Source of the DNA: Lantana camara
Lineage: Eukaryota > Streptophyta > Magnoliopsida > Lamiales > Verbenaceae
Assembly (NCBI GenBank): GCA_037501455.1
Contig: CM074857.1
Location: 110,579,501 to 110,643,500, forward strand
Reading direction: 5' to 3'
DNA length: 64,000 bases
Made by a program: the position numbers and the translations under genes. This document shows positions 12,401-22,627 of this stretch, piece by piece. Each line of letters begins with the position of its first letter. Within the stretch, counting starts at the first letter, position 1. The notes below the pieces were generated by a model. The model saw only the letters and a list, made by a program, of their open reading frames with translations, was not told where the DNA came from and made no database searches.

Positions 12401-12620
12401 GTACAATAAACGTGTTAAGGAAAGGACTTTCCAGCTAGGGGACTTGGTCCTCAAAAAAGTTGAAGTCTCTAAACACGTAGGTAAGTTGGACCCTAATTGG
12501 GAGGGCCCCTTCAAAGTCATCCAGGTACGAGCAAACAACACCTACCTATTGGAAACTTTGCAAGGCGAGCGACTCCCTAGGCCATGGAACGCATGTAACC
12601 TCAGAAGGTTCTACGTGTAG
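6489..12620 (+). CDS. gag-pol: gag-pol polyprotein of the Tat element (one in-frame stop)
   Basis: A single frame of 2,043 codons runs from ATG 6489 (context ACCATGG) to the TAG at 12618-12620. It is broken once by TGA at 6948-6950; the uninterrupted part runs 6960-12620 (1,886 aa). Domains in order are a proline-rich N-terminus and a retrotransposon gag core (about 7430-8000). A zinc-knuckle-like motif CAFHKQKGHDTNEC follows (8235-8276), with His in place of the second Cys. The aspartic protease motif is DSGSS (8760-8774). RT has YVDD at 10071-10082. The first RNase H lacks its usual first Asp (about 10500-10740). A second, archaeal-type RNase H has D/E/D/D at 10917, 11031, 11103 and 11253. 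Integrase has an HHCC zinc finger (about 11577-11720) and a DD35E triad at 11793, 11973 and 12081. The C-terminus resembles a GPY/F region. Dual RNase H is a hallmark of the Tat lineage. Apart from the stop, all catalytic residues checked are present. Confidence 0.93.
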
Positions 12621-13660
12621 ACAACCGTTTCTTTGTAATGGCCCGTTAGTTGCATGAAGGGTTTTCCTTTGACGGAAAGCGTGTTGTAATCATTTCCAAA
12701 AATGCATTTATATAACAGTAAGTATTTAACTCTTTGTTTTTATTATTTGCTTGCTTTGTTATTTTGATCAAATGGTCCGAGCGACGAGAGGCCTACTCCG
12801 TGTTGAGCATCCTCCACGTCGAACGGTCTACGCAATACCTCAATCGTTTCAAAGCTACACTGTCCCGGTGTTGATAACCATCCACCTATAACAGTTTGAA
12901 CGGTTGGTAATATAAAGTCCTAAAAATGAGCGTGTCAGACAACGGGGAGCGTAATGACCAGTTATAGCCAGCTGGGTGCTAACCATTCCAGCTCGCGCTC
13001 GAGAAAACCCGAATGACCCTCAACTTATTGAGTAAAAATACACTCATAAAATAATGGATTTTAACTCAGTCCCTTCATGTGCTCCTCGGAATAACGCTAA
13101 CCCTATGGTTACGCTCTATTCTTTCTTACACTCAGCAAATCCTACTGTTGATTTCTAAAGTGTGTATGACTCAATGGGGCGTCCGGAACGAGGGGGCGCA
13201 TTACTGGGCCAATACTTAAGCAAATCCCTAAAGATTTCATAAGTTCAAATTCGAGCCTAATTGCGAATACGGCCCGGGGACATCCATGGGAAGCACCCTC
13301 GCGCCCGTATTTACGCCCCTCGGACCGAGGGACGCTGCCAATTCTTGGACTTATGGCGCATTGTGGTGAATGCCAGGGCACCTTCGCAAGAAGCGCCGTC
13401 GTGCAATACGCGCTCATCGCAAACGCTCAAATGAGAGAGAAATTGTGTAAGTGGCAAAGCTCAACAAATTAACATCATTCACCATCCAAGAGTAAAGGAA
13501 AAAGCATTCAGACATCAAAGCAGTAGAGAAGGAGTGCTAAAGTATGAAAAGAAACTCAAAATGTTAAGGGAATAACGAGAAAATTAAGTACAAGCATAAA
13601 TTGTTCATCATTACGACAAGGGTTTTAAATCAACAAGGGTAGGGATCAGTGTAAAGAGTT
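12621..13660. other. Non-coding spacer between pol and the antisense gene
   Basis: I find no credible ORF on either strand; the minus-strand ORF at 13142-13417 has no recognisable domain. The segment is transcribed in both directions if both promoters work. It may hold the 3' UTRs of both genes, and a minus-strand AATAAA lies at 12739-12744. Confidence 0.5.
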
Positions 13661-14470
13661 TCACTGGGCCGGAGCGTTAGGCTCGGGAGGAGCAGTTGCA
13701 AGGGGAACCGGAGCCAACACATTAGCATCAGAGGTTTGGGCCTCACCAGGCTCCCAAGCATCCGCGACGTCCATGACAGTGCCCTCATCTTCTATCAGGA
13801 GAGGCTCGGGATCCACCCTGTTGGCAGCTATAAACTCCCTTTGGAGTGTTTCCACTAACTCCTGATACTCAGGCTCCGCCAGATTATCCGTGGGATCCTC
13901 CTCCTGGACCATTGGCTCGCAATTCTCGTCAAGATCCATGCGCAGACGAGCGTCGGATCGAGCGCTTTCCGGGGCCTGTCCCAACCTCACCATTTGCCCA
14001 ATCGCCTTATGGAAGAAGCGTCGAGCATTGTCAAAGCACTGGATGTTGGCCGCGAACACGAAGGCTTTGGAGCGCACGAACTTCTTCACCGCCTCCCAGG
14101 ATACCCTCGCCTCCAAGCCTTGTACTTTGCTTTGCAAGTCAGCAAAGGCTTTGTTGGCTGTCTCGTTCAGGCGAGCGCTCTCCGCCAGTTGCTCACCCAG
14201 CTCCACATTTTGTGCCCTCAACTGATCCCGCTCATCCTTCAGTTTCTTGTGACGCTCATTTAGGGCCAGAAAGGCGTCATCAGATTTCTTCAGATTTTCA
14301 TTCAGCTTAGCGTTTTCGATGTTGGCGGAATTCAGCTGAGCGCTGATATTGTTGTAATCCTCCTGCAGTTGGATAGGGTCTGAGATGCGCAGCAACTTTT
14401 TGTACTTGGCTTTATGCTCAGAATATACTTGCGCTCGCCCTTACAAGTTTTTCAGCCTCGGGATTACCTC
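13661..14470 (-). CDS. Antisense gene of the Tat element, exon 3 (coiled-coil C-terminus)
   Basis: The last exon begins after a TTCCAG acceptor at 14471-14476 and is in phase 0 with exon 2. It encodes up to 269 residues ending at the stop at 13661-13663. The N-terminal half is rich in Lys/Glu/Leu/Asn with heptad-like spacing (about 14100-14370), which suggests a coiled coil; the C-terminus is acidic and then Pro/Ala-rich. A TAA at 14441-14443 interrupts the frame ten codons into the exon. It is one C-to-T step from CAA, so it probably arose by mutation, but it truncates the product of this copy to about 629 residues. No catalytic motif was recognised. Confidence 0.6.
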
Positions 14471-14549
14471 CTGGAAGCCGTAAACGAGGGTCATAATCCG
14501 AACGTGGAAGGAAGAAAGGAGAATTTGGTAGAAAGGAGTACAGACTTAC

Positions 14550-15217
14550 CGTCAGAAGGGCATGGCAGGCATCATCAGCAACGCGAGCGGCGTCATGCTC
14601 GTTCAGCTTGTCATGATCGCCGGAAAATTGAAGTTTCCCAACGATGTCGGAGACAAGGTTGACGGAGTAAGCGCTCTTCTTTAGGAGCACCGGGCCTTCA
14701 GTCCGCTGTCGCTTGTAACGGGAGTCGCCCTTGCAGCCTATCTTCCAAAATTCTTCATCCTCGGAAGATGAAGTGTCGCTGCCCTCGCCGCGGTGGCCCA
14801 CGACCACCTCTTTTCCCTTACCTGAAATAGGGAGGGAGTCCGGCATCCTTTTTCTTTTCCCCTGGCGATCGGCCCGGAGAATTTCGTGAATACGGACAGG
14901 CTCCCCCGAGCGGTTCCGTGACCCGCTTGAACTGAGTGAAATTGGGCCCACGGGGGCCGCCGGCGGAGGAGTGGCCTCGTGGGTACCCTCCAATGTTAGA
15001 TCCTCGATAGGGCCCGTGGGAGGAGCCACATTCCCCGCGCCACCTCGAGCATTGCCTTGCCCTCGGCCCGATCCTCGGCGGTTTACCCTCCCCCTTGGAG
15101 CATTAGGAGGGCGGCTCGACGGCGGTTGCGGCTGTTGAGGATTGACCGCGGGTCCTTGGGCACCCAACATACGGGAGAGGGCCTCAGCATTCATACCTTG
15201 GGATAGAATTTGGATGC
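14550..15217 (-). CDS. Antisense gene of the Tat element, exon 2 (Pro/Arg/Gly- and Ser-rich linker)
   Basis: The exon starts after a TTGCAG acceptor (AG at 15218-15219) and ends at a strong donor, GTAAGT starting at 14549. Both junctions keep phase: it completes a codon split 1+2 with exon 1 and joins exon 3 in phase 0. The product here is low-complexity, with runs of Pro/Gln, Arg/Gly (about 15050-15115) and Ser/Asp/Glu (about 14750-14790), plus a basic stretch QGKRKR. These features suggest a disordered nucleic-acid-binding or nuclear segment, which is inference. Intron 2 is 79 nt (14471-14549). Confidence 0.65.
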
Positions 15218-15342
15218 CTGCAAGTAAAGGGGAACGAGCGTCAGAAGACTGGTTATCTGAATCGTATAAACAAGAAAACAACGATAACTGTAAGTCAGAA
15301 AACTATTCTAAAGGTTAGAGATGTTAGTTCCTAGAATCTAAC

Positions 15343-16534
15343 CGTCGAGGGCCATGATGTCAGTTGGAGGGTTGAGTATCATGTCAGGGGGGCAAGATAA
15401 TCCGTAGCGGAATAACACCCCTTCATTCTTCATCAATGTTTCCGCCTTAATCCATTTCTTTTCAGCCCTCATCTCGAAGGCTAACCCCATCGCCCACTCC
15501 TCAAAATCCTTGTTCCTCATCCTTTCCCTAATCAACGGACCCTCGCCATGAATCATCCATTGCCGGTGAACTCCGAAAATTCCCCCGGGAGCCCCCACGA
15601 AAAAGTATTTTTCCTTCCAGTGCTCGCCATAGGAGGAAGATGGAGAATCTATCATCTTAAAACCTGATTTGGCCTGGGCGTAGTAAAATCCGTCTGTAGG
15701 CGACGAGCATGGCGAACGGGCTACTTGTATCAAGCTGTCAAAGTTGATTATCGAGGGTGATTTGCCCAGGGCCCTCATTGTTATTATGAACGTGTTGATT
15801 AGGGCTATGCCGTTGGGTAGAATTTGTGAAGGGCAAAGCCCTAGATGATGGTAAATGATGACAGCGTCATGAGCGATTGGAAACCTCAGACCCCCAGCAA
15901 GAACTGCGTCCCAGTAGACCGTCATCATCCCCGGCGGTGGTCGATTGGCCCTCTCCTCTTCCTCAGGAAGTCTCATGGGAAACACGACTTCATCCCAATA
16001 CGCTTTTGCCCTCAACTCCTCCAAATCACCGAGGGTCAGAATACTCTCAATTTCGTCCGGAGATCTGTCAGTCTGATGGCGGTTGTCTTGCCTTACTCGA
16101 GTGGCAGGCTCCTTGCCTCTCCTCTGACGCCTTCTGGAAGGTTCAGCCTCGAATGGACGCCCGGATGGCCCAGCTTCACCCTCGGGAGCTGCCATAGCCA
16201 CTGTGATCCTATGATCTTGGGGTCTCACAGCGCTGTTCAAAACTGGGAATACTCTCTCCCCTTGTCTCTGCATCTCCATCACATTGTGCATCTCCTCAAA
16301 GAGATCGTCCGTCCCACCGGAAACACGCTCGTTCACCCCTTGAACGGCAGCGTTCACCTCTTCCTCCCCGGCGTCAACCGGAGCCTGGGCCACCGATATC
16401 GCCATGGGAATACCTCCTCCTAGGTGCGCCCTAATTAGGGGAACGGCTACGGGGACATCACCATGAGGGGAGGAGCTCCCCACCGACATCTCCTCAATCT
16501 CCAGCACATAATCATCAGCTTGGTTTCCGGCCAT
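15343..16534 (-). CDS. Antisense gene of the Tat element, exon 1 (putative gypsy-type transposon protein domain)
   Basis: The exon starts at an ATG (16534) in the context GAACATGGCC; the longer open frame to 16645 has no ATG. It encodes 397 codons plus one base. The N-terminal third is disordered and acidic or Gly-rich. The folded part (about 15350-16060) contains GGLRFPIAHDAVIIYHHLGL followed by CPSQILPNG, then an aromatic region (KEKYFFVG). This pattern resembles the plant family named putative gypsy-type transposon (PF04195, Transposase_28), which is found in many Gypsy-derived ORFs and has no known enzymatic function. Intron 1 is 125 nt (15218-15342), with GT at the donor and TTGCAG at the acceptor. 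The gene lies wholly on the strand opposite gag-pol. Extra ORFs in both orientations are known from Tat-lineage elements. The assignment is by memory of the family pattern and not by a search. Confidence 0.72.
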
Positions 16535-16654
16535 GTTCAATTTTCGATTCTTGGGGGCAGGATTTCTAACAGAAAGCTCAAGGAAGGGTGAGATCTCTGA
16601 AACAGATTCAACGGTAGACAGTGGCTCTTCCCTCAGGGTTTTCACTCACACAAC

Positions 16655-16752
16655 CTAAAACTAATGTTAGCACGGGGAAAATAAGAAGAAGGGTAAGGAA
16701 TTTTTACCTAAGATGTGAAGAGAAGAAATTCGCCGGAGCTTGTAGAACTTAC
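16655..16752 (-). other. Putative 5' UTR intron of the antisense gene
   Basis: On the minus strand a GTAAGT donor starts at 16752. An acceptor TTTTAG ends at 16655, giving a 98-nt U-rich candidate intron between the antisense TATA box and the ATG at 16534. There is no transcript evidence. Confidence 0.4.
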
Positions 16753-16824
16753 AAAGGTTTCTTGCTTTGAATATGCTTGAAAGAGTTTGAATGCGTGAAA
16801 GAGGTACCAAAACCCTGCAAACCC

Positions 16825-16834
16825 CTATTTATAG
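16825..16834 (-). promoter_or_regulatory. TATA box of the antisense promoter
   Basis: On the minus strand the sequence reads CTATAAATAG, about 290 bp upstream of the antisense ATG, predicting a start near 16800. Two reverse-complementary boxes, GCATTAAATGCGG (16958-16970) and GCATTTAATGCGG (16979-16991), lie 125-155 bp further upstream. It is separate from the LTR promoter. Confidence 0.6.
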
Positions 16835-17120
16835 GGAAGATGGTACATGGATTAGGGTTGAAAATTCAAAAACGCAATCATTTCCCGCCTGGGAAACCCC
16901 CCACTTTTGGTAACCGCCACACGACTCCCGGAGTGCACGCGCCCACGTTCCCACTCAGCATTAAATGCGGATTTGACAGCATTTAATGCGGTGTCAGTTT
17001 GTGTACGTTACTGAAGGCCAGCAGTCTCCTCGCCTGGTAATGGCCTAGCCCCCGGATGTTCGAAATTCATAGTTCCTTCTTTATAAATTCTACATTACGC
17101 TCGAAGCGATACTACAGAAT

Positions 17121-17133
17121 TTGGGGGGCAAAA
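17121..17133 (+). other. Polypurine tract of the Tat element
   Basis: TTGGGGGGCAAAA directly precedes the 3' LTR. This is the expected position for plus-strand priming. Confidence 0.75.
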
Positions 17134-17984
17134 TGATGAGGCCTAAAAACACTATCGAATCAGAGCCGTCCACGTGTCAGCCTGTCGCTGACTAAATCCC
17201 AGACGCTCGCTTTGAAGGGCTCGTGGGCCTTCCCAACCCCCTCATTTGCAAGCAAGGATAGACCGTCAAGCCTCGGACGACTACTCCCGTAAAAGTCCAG
17301 ACCCGACAAGTCCGACGCTCGCGTATCGGCCCTCAGGGTTATCCTTCACAGGGAGGCACCTACATGGGGGCCCCATGATTGACGCTCGGTATATTGTCGC
17401 TCAAGGGTCATCTATCGTGAGGAGCCCGTCCGTGGATTTGCCGAGCGTCATCAACACTCGGGAATGAGTCTACCCCCCATGCGATGGACTATCACCTTCA
17501 GAAGAAGATATTAGTCTCTCATCCTACACGACCCTCGTCAACAACCTCTGACACAAAGGTACTGTGTACCGTGCACCTGACACGCCGTCTCCTTTTCTGG
17601 AAATGTCATTCTCACCCCACCAAAGGCTGACGCGTGTTAGGGCAACACAGGTTTGGGACCACATGGTCGATTTACCCATTTACCCCCATCCCTAACATAT
17701 AAATAAGAGAGAACACCTGCATTATCTCCCAAGTCATCTTCCTCACTAAAATACCACGTACTGAACTGGGCATCATTTTCCTCTGCATCTACTCCAAAGC
17801 TTCCTGTATCTCACCCTTTTCTGCATTTCCACTGCACGATTTCTTGGTGTTATCCTAGCTGGAAGAACCCACGCTCATTGGAAACCCAGTTCCTGAGGCT
17901 CTTGTGCCTGTGATGGTCTTCCTTCCTATCAACAAATTCTAAAGTGTTTGGTGTTCAAGTCCTCAACCATTTTCTGCACCATCA
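17134..17984 (+). repeat. 3' LTR of the Tat element
   Basis: The length (851 bp) is identical to the 5' LTR. The four differences seen are one G/A near 17237, one C/T near 17342, and a C/T and G/A pair near 17475-17483. All are transitions. Confidence 0.95.
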
Positions 17985-20560
17985 AATATATTAATTTTAA
18001 AAAGAGTCTTAATTCTAATTTTGACAAGTTCTATTTTTACTCAAATAACTATTTTTAAATTTTTTAAATATAATAATATATATTATGATTTACCAAATCA
18101 CCCTCAAATTTAATATTATTAAAAGTATCATGGTGGGGATATTTTAGGCGATCGACAATTTTTAAGAAACTAAAAACTCAACTCGTACTTTTATAATAAT
18201 AATAATAATACAAGACATGATATTAGAATAATATTAGAATTAATTTATTCAAAAGCTTATAAAATTATAACTATACAGTGTTTTATAAGTAGAGGAAGAC
18301 TTATACAATTATATTTCGATTAGAATTATTAAAGATAATTGAGAGTTTGATTAGAATGAAATATCGAATATTTATGTATCAAATTTGTATTTTACAAAAT
18401 TACCCTTAATTGTATTTTAATGAAAGTTTTACGATGAGGGTATTTCGACCGATCACAAAGTTTCAAGAAACTAAAAACCCAACTCGTGTTTTTATAATAT
18501 ATATAGATATAATATAATAAATATCAATTCTCGTTTCAATATTTTCTGATGTAAACAACCTTGAGGGGTATCACAAAATACTATCTTTTTAACTTAGACT
18601 CATTTCAATCGAACTTAACGAATCATATATGTCAGTATTATTTTTGTTATTTTATCGATAAATTTCTTTAAAATTTACACCAATTACATGACAATTGCAA
18701 AATATTTTCCTTATCTTTAAGCTAATTTGATTGATCAACTGGGTTTCTACTATAATTACCCTTATAACAAACATGAATAATATGAGAGATATAGAGAAAT
18801 TAAATGAGAAAGTAGAGAAACGGTGAAATTAAAATAAAAAGAAATATATTCAAATAAGATAGAGAGTAAAGGAAAAAAAAAAACTAGCTAGGTCAAATTA
18901 ATATAGTGAAGTTAGTTTAAAAAACTATTACTTCATTAAAAAGTAGGGGATGTCTAACAAAAGTTCAATCTGTACTGACCTTACATGAGGTCGGTCTGTA
19001 TAAGATTGTACTATGTTATTTTTTTAATAAATTTTTAATATTATGTAATTTTAAATTATATATATACAATCACCCAACTTCTCTTTAATATTTTATTTTT
19101 AAAAAATCATTTATATTTTTAATTGACATTTTTAATAAATTTAATAAGTTTTTTAAAATTAAAATTTGTTTTGTTTAATTCGAGTGAATGTAAGCTATAA
19201 TATGACATTCATTTTAATTATTTTTTATTATTCTTTGTATTTTTTAAATATTTTTCATTTCATTTTTCGAATACACAACTACACATACACATATATGTTA
19301 AAAAATTAGATAAATAAAATTAAAATACAATAATAATTAATAATTTTATTTTAAAATAATAATAAAATATTTTTTTCCACGCCCACCTTATGTGCACAAT
19401 ATACTAAAATCATTAATAACTAATTTTTATTTTATTATCTATATATTTTTCTTAAAATTAATTATTTATAGAACATTTGATAATTTTGTGTATCTTATTT
19501 GATTTAAAATATATAATTAGTTTTTAATCAATTCAATTGTATAGGTTTCAGATCATGTTCATCTATATTTTTTCTCTCGTCTTTTTAGAACATGTTCGTT
19601 TATTTTTTTTATTTTTATCAATTTTTTCTCTCTCTTAAATCAATTTTTTATCGGTCAACTTTTGTTCATTAAATTTTTTCTCTCTCTTAAATTTATCTTT
19701 AATATTTATTTATTTTCTTTATTTTAAATTAATTTTTTCTCTCTCGTTCAGTTTCTTTCTCCCTTCTAAACCCAATTTCCAAAGAAAACCACATATAATA
19801 TAAACATAAAACTTATTCAATGCATGTGGTAAAATGAAGTTAACATTTTAAACTTGTTTGGAGAATAAATTGATTGTACTAATATAAATCAAGATCAATT
19901 TTATAAATTCAATTTAATCGATATTATTTGACTCTACATGAAACTAATAATTTTCTATGTTTGTTTCATTGCTAAACACACATAATTGTATTTTAAATTT
20001 ATAAAAAATTAAATTTCATTAGAAATTTAGTAATTATTTAGTAGAAACTTAATTTATGAGAATCTAAAAAATTTTTGGTATTTGTCAGACTAGAGAAAAT
20101 CAATTATAAGATGATATATTCACAAACAACATATTTTGCATGCATATTTTTAATTAATTTTTAATATTTTTTTGGTGCAAAATTTTTAATATTAAAATGC
20201 GTAGAACTTTCTAATTAAAGAAAATGATTGGAGTGAAAATAGGAGTTTAAAAGTTTTTATAAAAATAATTATCAATTATAGATTATATTTTTTAAATAAA
20301 TTATTAGAGATAAAGTAGAAGAATTATAGCAAATAATGTTTTAATTTAAAATAAATATATTAAATTAATGTAGTTGGTTAGAGAAAAAATAGGAACTTCA
20401 ACATGGTTGATTTAAAAATACATATTTTTAAATTAAATAAAATTAGTACAGATAAGTACGGACCAACCTAAAGTAAGTTCAGTACGAATCCAACCTAATA
20501 ATAGACAATCCCTAAAAAGTATAGCTGTTTTATCTTGATGAACTCTAAAAGATGTTAGAA
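17985..20560. other. AT-rich non-coding DNA
   Basis: No gene or complete element is recognisable. It contains a diverged pair of about 108-bp direct repeats (18089-18197 and 18392-18497), a short AAT microsatellite (about 18193-18210) and pyrimidine-rich TCTCTC stretches (about 19565-19770). Confidence 0.55.
18089..18197. repeat. Diverged direct repeat, copy 1
   Basis: The block ending in AAGAAACTAAAAACTCAACT and TTTTATAAT recurs at 18392-18497 with roughly three-quarters identity by eye. Both copies end at a TTTTATAAT tract. It could be a small unclassified element. Confidence 0.5.
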
Positions 20561-20811
20561 ACCGCTAATTTGTTTAAATGATGGCATGGTTTGGTTCAAT
20601 GAACCAACTTATATTATTTATATAAGTATAACGTATACATCTTATTATCTGTCAACTAAAATTATGAGTTCTTGCAGGATTGTTCCATACAACTTAGGTG
20701 GTGCCAAAACTTCTTCATTTTTAATGGTAAAGCCTAAATGGGTTCATACACAAGCATTAAACACTTCGCAAGATGAAGACAAAAGCGGCCAATACACACA
20801 TATATATATAT

Positions 20812-21282
20812 GAGTTATATGCACCCACAACCCTGTGTTTTATGAAATGAGTCAAAAAAACCCTGTAAAAAAAAAATTAGTAAAATAAACCCTGTATTTT
20901 TTATTTTTTGCAAACCGCCCCTTTACACCATTTAGTCAAATAACCGACGTGTTTTGTCAAAATTGCCCTTCTTTCATTACAATACATTCTTAAAGAACTA
21001 TATGCACCCACAACCCTGTGTTTTATGAAATGAGCCAAAAAAACCCTGTAAAAAATTAAATAGTCCAAAAATTATAATATATATATATAAATATATGCAA
21101 TAAATAAAATATTAATTGTATATATATAATTATAATTAGTGTACAATACATATATATTTTCATTATAATATTATATATATTTATTTATAAGATTTTTAAT
21201 AAATATATAATATAATTTATATATTTATATACATTATATATATACATATTAAATATTATTTATATGTATTGTAAAATAATTA

Positions 21283-21327
<45 letters not shown>

Positions 21328-21511
21328 TAAATAAATTTATAAATAATATTTAATACATATAGTACATTAGTAATTTTAATATTTTATACATATGCATGTA
21401 TATATATAATATATTATATAATACATACATATAAAAGAAATTTCAAAAGGAAAAAAAAGACATTACATATATACATATTAAATATTATTTATATGTGTAG
21501 TACAATAATTA

Positions 21512-21559
<48 letters not shown>

Positions 21560-22103
21560 ATGTATATTCAATAAATTTACAAATTCTACAAAAAAATAAA
21601 TAAATAAATTTATAAATAATATTTAATACATATAGTACATTAGTAATTTTATACATATACATGTATATATATAATATACTATATAATACATACATATATA
21701 TACATATAAAAGAAATTTCAAAAAAAAAAAAAAAAAGTTGATAGGATTTCTTCCGCCGAAATTTCAAAAACGCGCCTCAAGGTTTTTTCTGCAAAAATTT
21801 GAAAACATAGGGTTTTATATGATAATTTTTTTTTTCACGGGGTCTTTTTTTATCATTTCACATGACACAAGGGGTTCCTTGCAAAAAACCCAAATATAAT
21901 GTTGGGGTAAATTTGTCATTTTACGCAAAAAAGTGAAGAAAAATCCAATATCACACGCAGTAAACGCGCGTGTGATTAAAAAACGCGTCTCAGGGTTTTT
22001 TCTGCAAAAATTTGAAAACATAGGGTTTTATATGAGAATTTATTTTTCACGAGCTCTTTTTTAATCATTTCACATGACACAAGGGGTTTCCTTGCAAAAA
22101 AGC
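20812..22103. mobile_element. Candidate TIR element with doubled ends
   Basis: The left side carries two copies (20812-20866 and 21000-21054) of a block centred on CAACCCTGTGTTTTATGAAA. The right side carries two direct copies (21771-21889 and 21984-22103), whose outer ends are the inverted form: the complement reads AACCCCTTGTGTCATGTGAA and continues similarly. The interior is mostly TA repeats. This suggests a MITE-like or foldback element whose ends were duplicated. No transposase and no clean target duplication are visible. Confidence 0.45.
21230..21735. repeat. AT-rich tandem duplication with TA microsatellites
   Basis: Two units of about 220-270 bp (about 21230-21450 and 21467-21735) share the order TACATATTAAATATTATTTA, (TA)n, AATACATATAGTACATTAGT and AAAGAAATTTCAAAA. 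The minus-strand ORF at 21489-21767 is a translation of this repeat and is not a gene. Confidence 0.65.
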
Positions 22104-22627
22104 CTATATATATATATATGAACCACCATAATCTATCCTCCGATGAAGACAAACAACCTGCGTCTTATAATAATTTGCATCTTCTCACATACAATGCATG
22201 TAGCGGCTTTCTCTCTCTAAATGGGGTATTTTTATAGGTATTCTCTCACTACATATAACTGTTGATGCAAGACGAATACAAACAAACACACATGCACACA
22301 AAGTGTTATTCCCCCAGTCTTCCTAGGTATTTCAACAAAGAAAATAATATTTAAAAGTTTATTAAGTAGATTTTTTTTATTAACAGGCCAAAAAGGCCTC
22401 TTACAGGTCATGTGAACTTCCCATATATTTTAGATTTTTTGTTTTTTTTTGGCATTTGGTGAATCACCACGTTTTGGCCCATGGAAAAATTCACTTAATT
22501 CATTTGTTTGGGATAAAATAGAAAAAGGGGGAGGGGAATTGAGACACAAGCTTAATTACAAGTGGGACTTAATTTGGTGCTTTCGAAAATTATGGGACTA
22601 TTGCTGCAAAAGTACCTATACTGTAGG
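22104..22627. other. Non-coding DNA, nothing recognised
   Basis: The stretch is mixed-composition sequence. The ORF at 22449-22640 has no recognisable motif. Confidence 0.5.

Larger units (their letters stand above)
5539..17984 (+). mobile_element. Complete Tat-lineage Ty3/Gypsy LTR retrotransposon
   Basis: The element is 12,446 bp long, with two 851-bp LTRs (5539-6389 and 17134-17984) that start TGATGAGGCC and end GCACCATCA. A perfect target duplication AATAT flanks it (5534-5538 and 17985-17989). By eye the LTRs differ at only four positions. From left to right it contains a 5' LTR, a PBS, gag-pol in one frame, about 1 kb of non-coding DNA, a three-exon antisense gene, a polypurine tract and a 3' LTR. 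The order PR-RT-RNaseH-aRNaseH-IN and the size place it in the Tat lineage (Ogre/Retand/TatI-like). Transposition by this copy is unlikely because gag has an in-frame stop, though the enzymes are otherwise intact. Confidence 0.95.

Noticed and set aside
13846..14310. 154-codon plus-strand ORF
   Set aside because: It is a shadow of antisense exon 3, low-complexity and rich in Pro/Ser/Arg.
15845..16423. 192-codon plus-strand ORF inside the Tat element
   Set aside because: It is a shadow of antisense exon 1; the minus-strand frame carries the conserved domain and intron phases.
20586..20813. 75-codon plus-strand ORF next to the candidate TIR element
   Set aside because: It has no recognisable domain, ends in a TA microsatellite and has no splice or homology support. 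It could be a lost first exon of a host gene, but I cannot support that.
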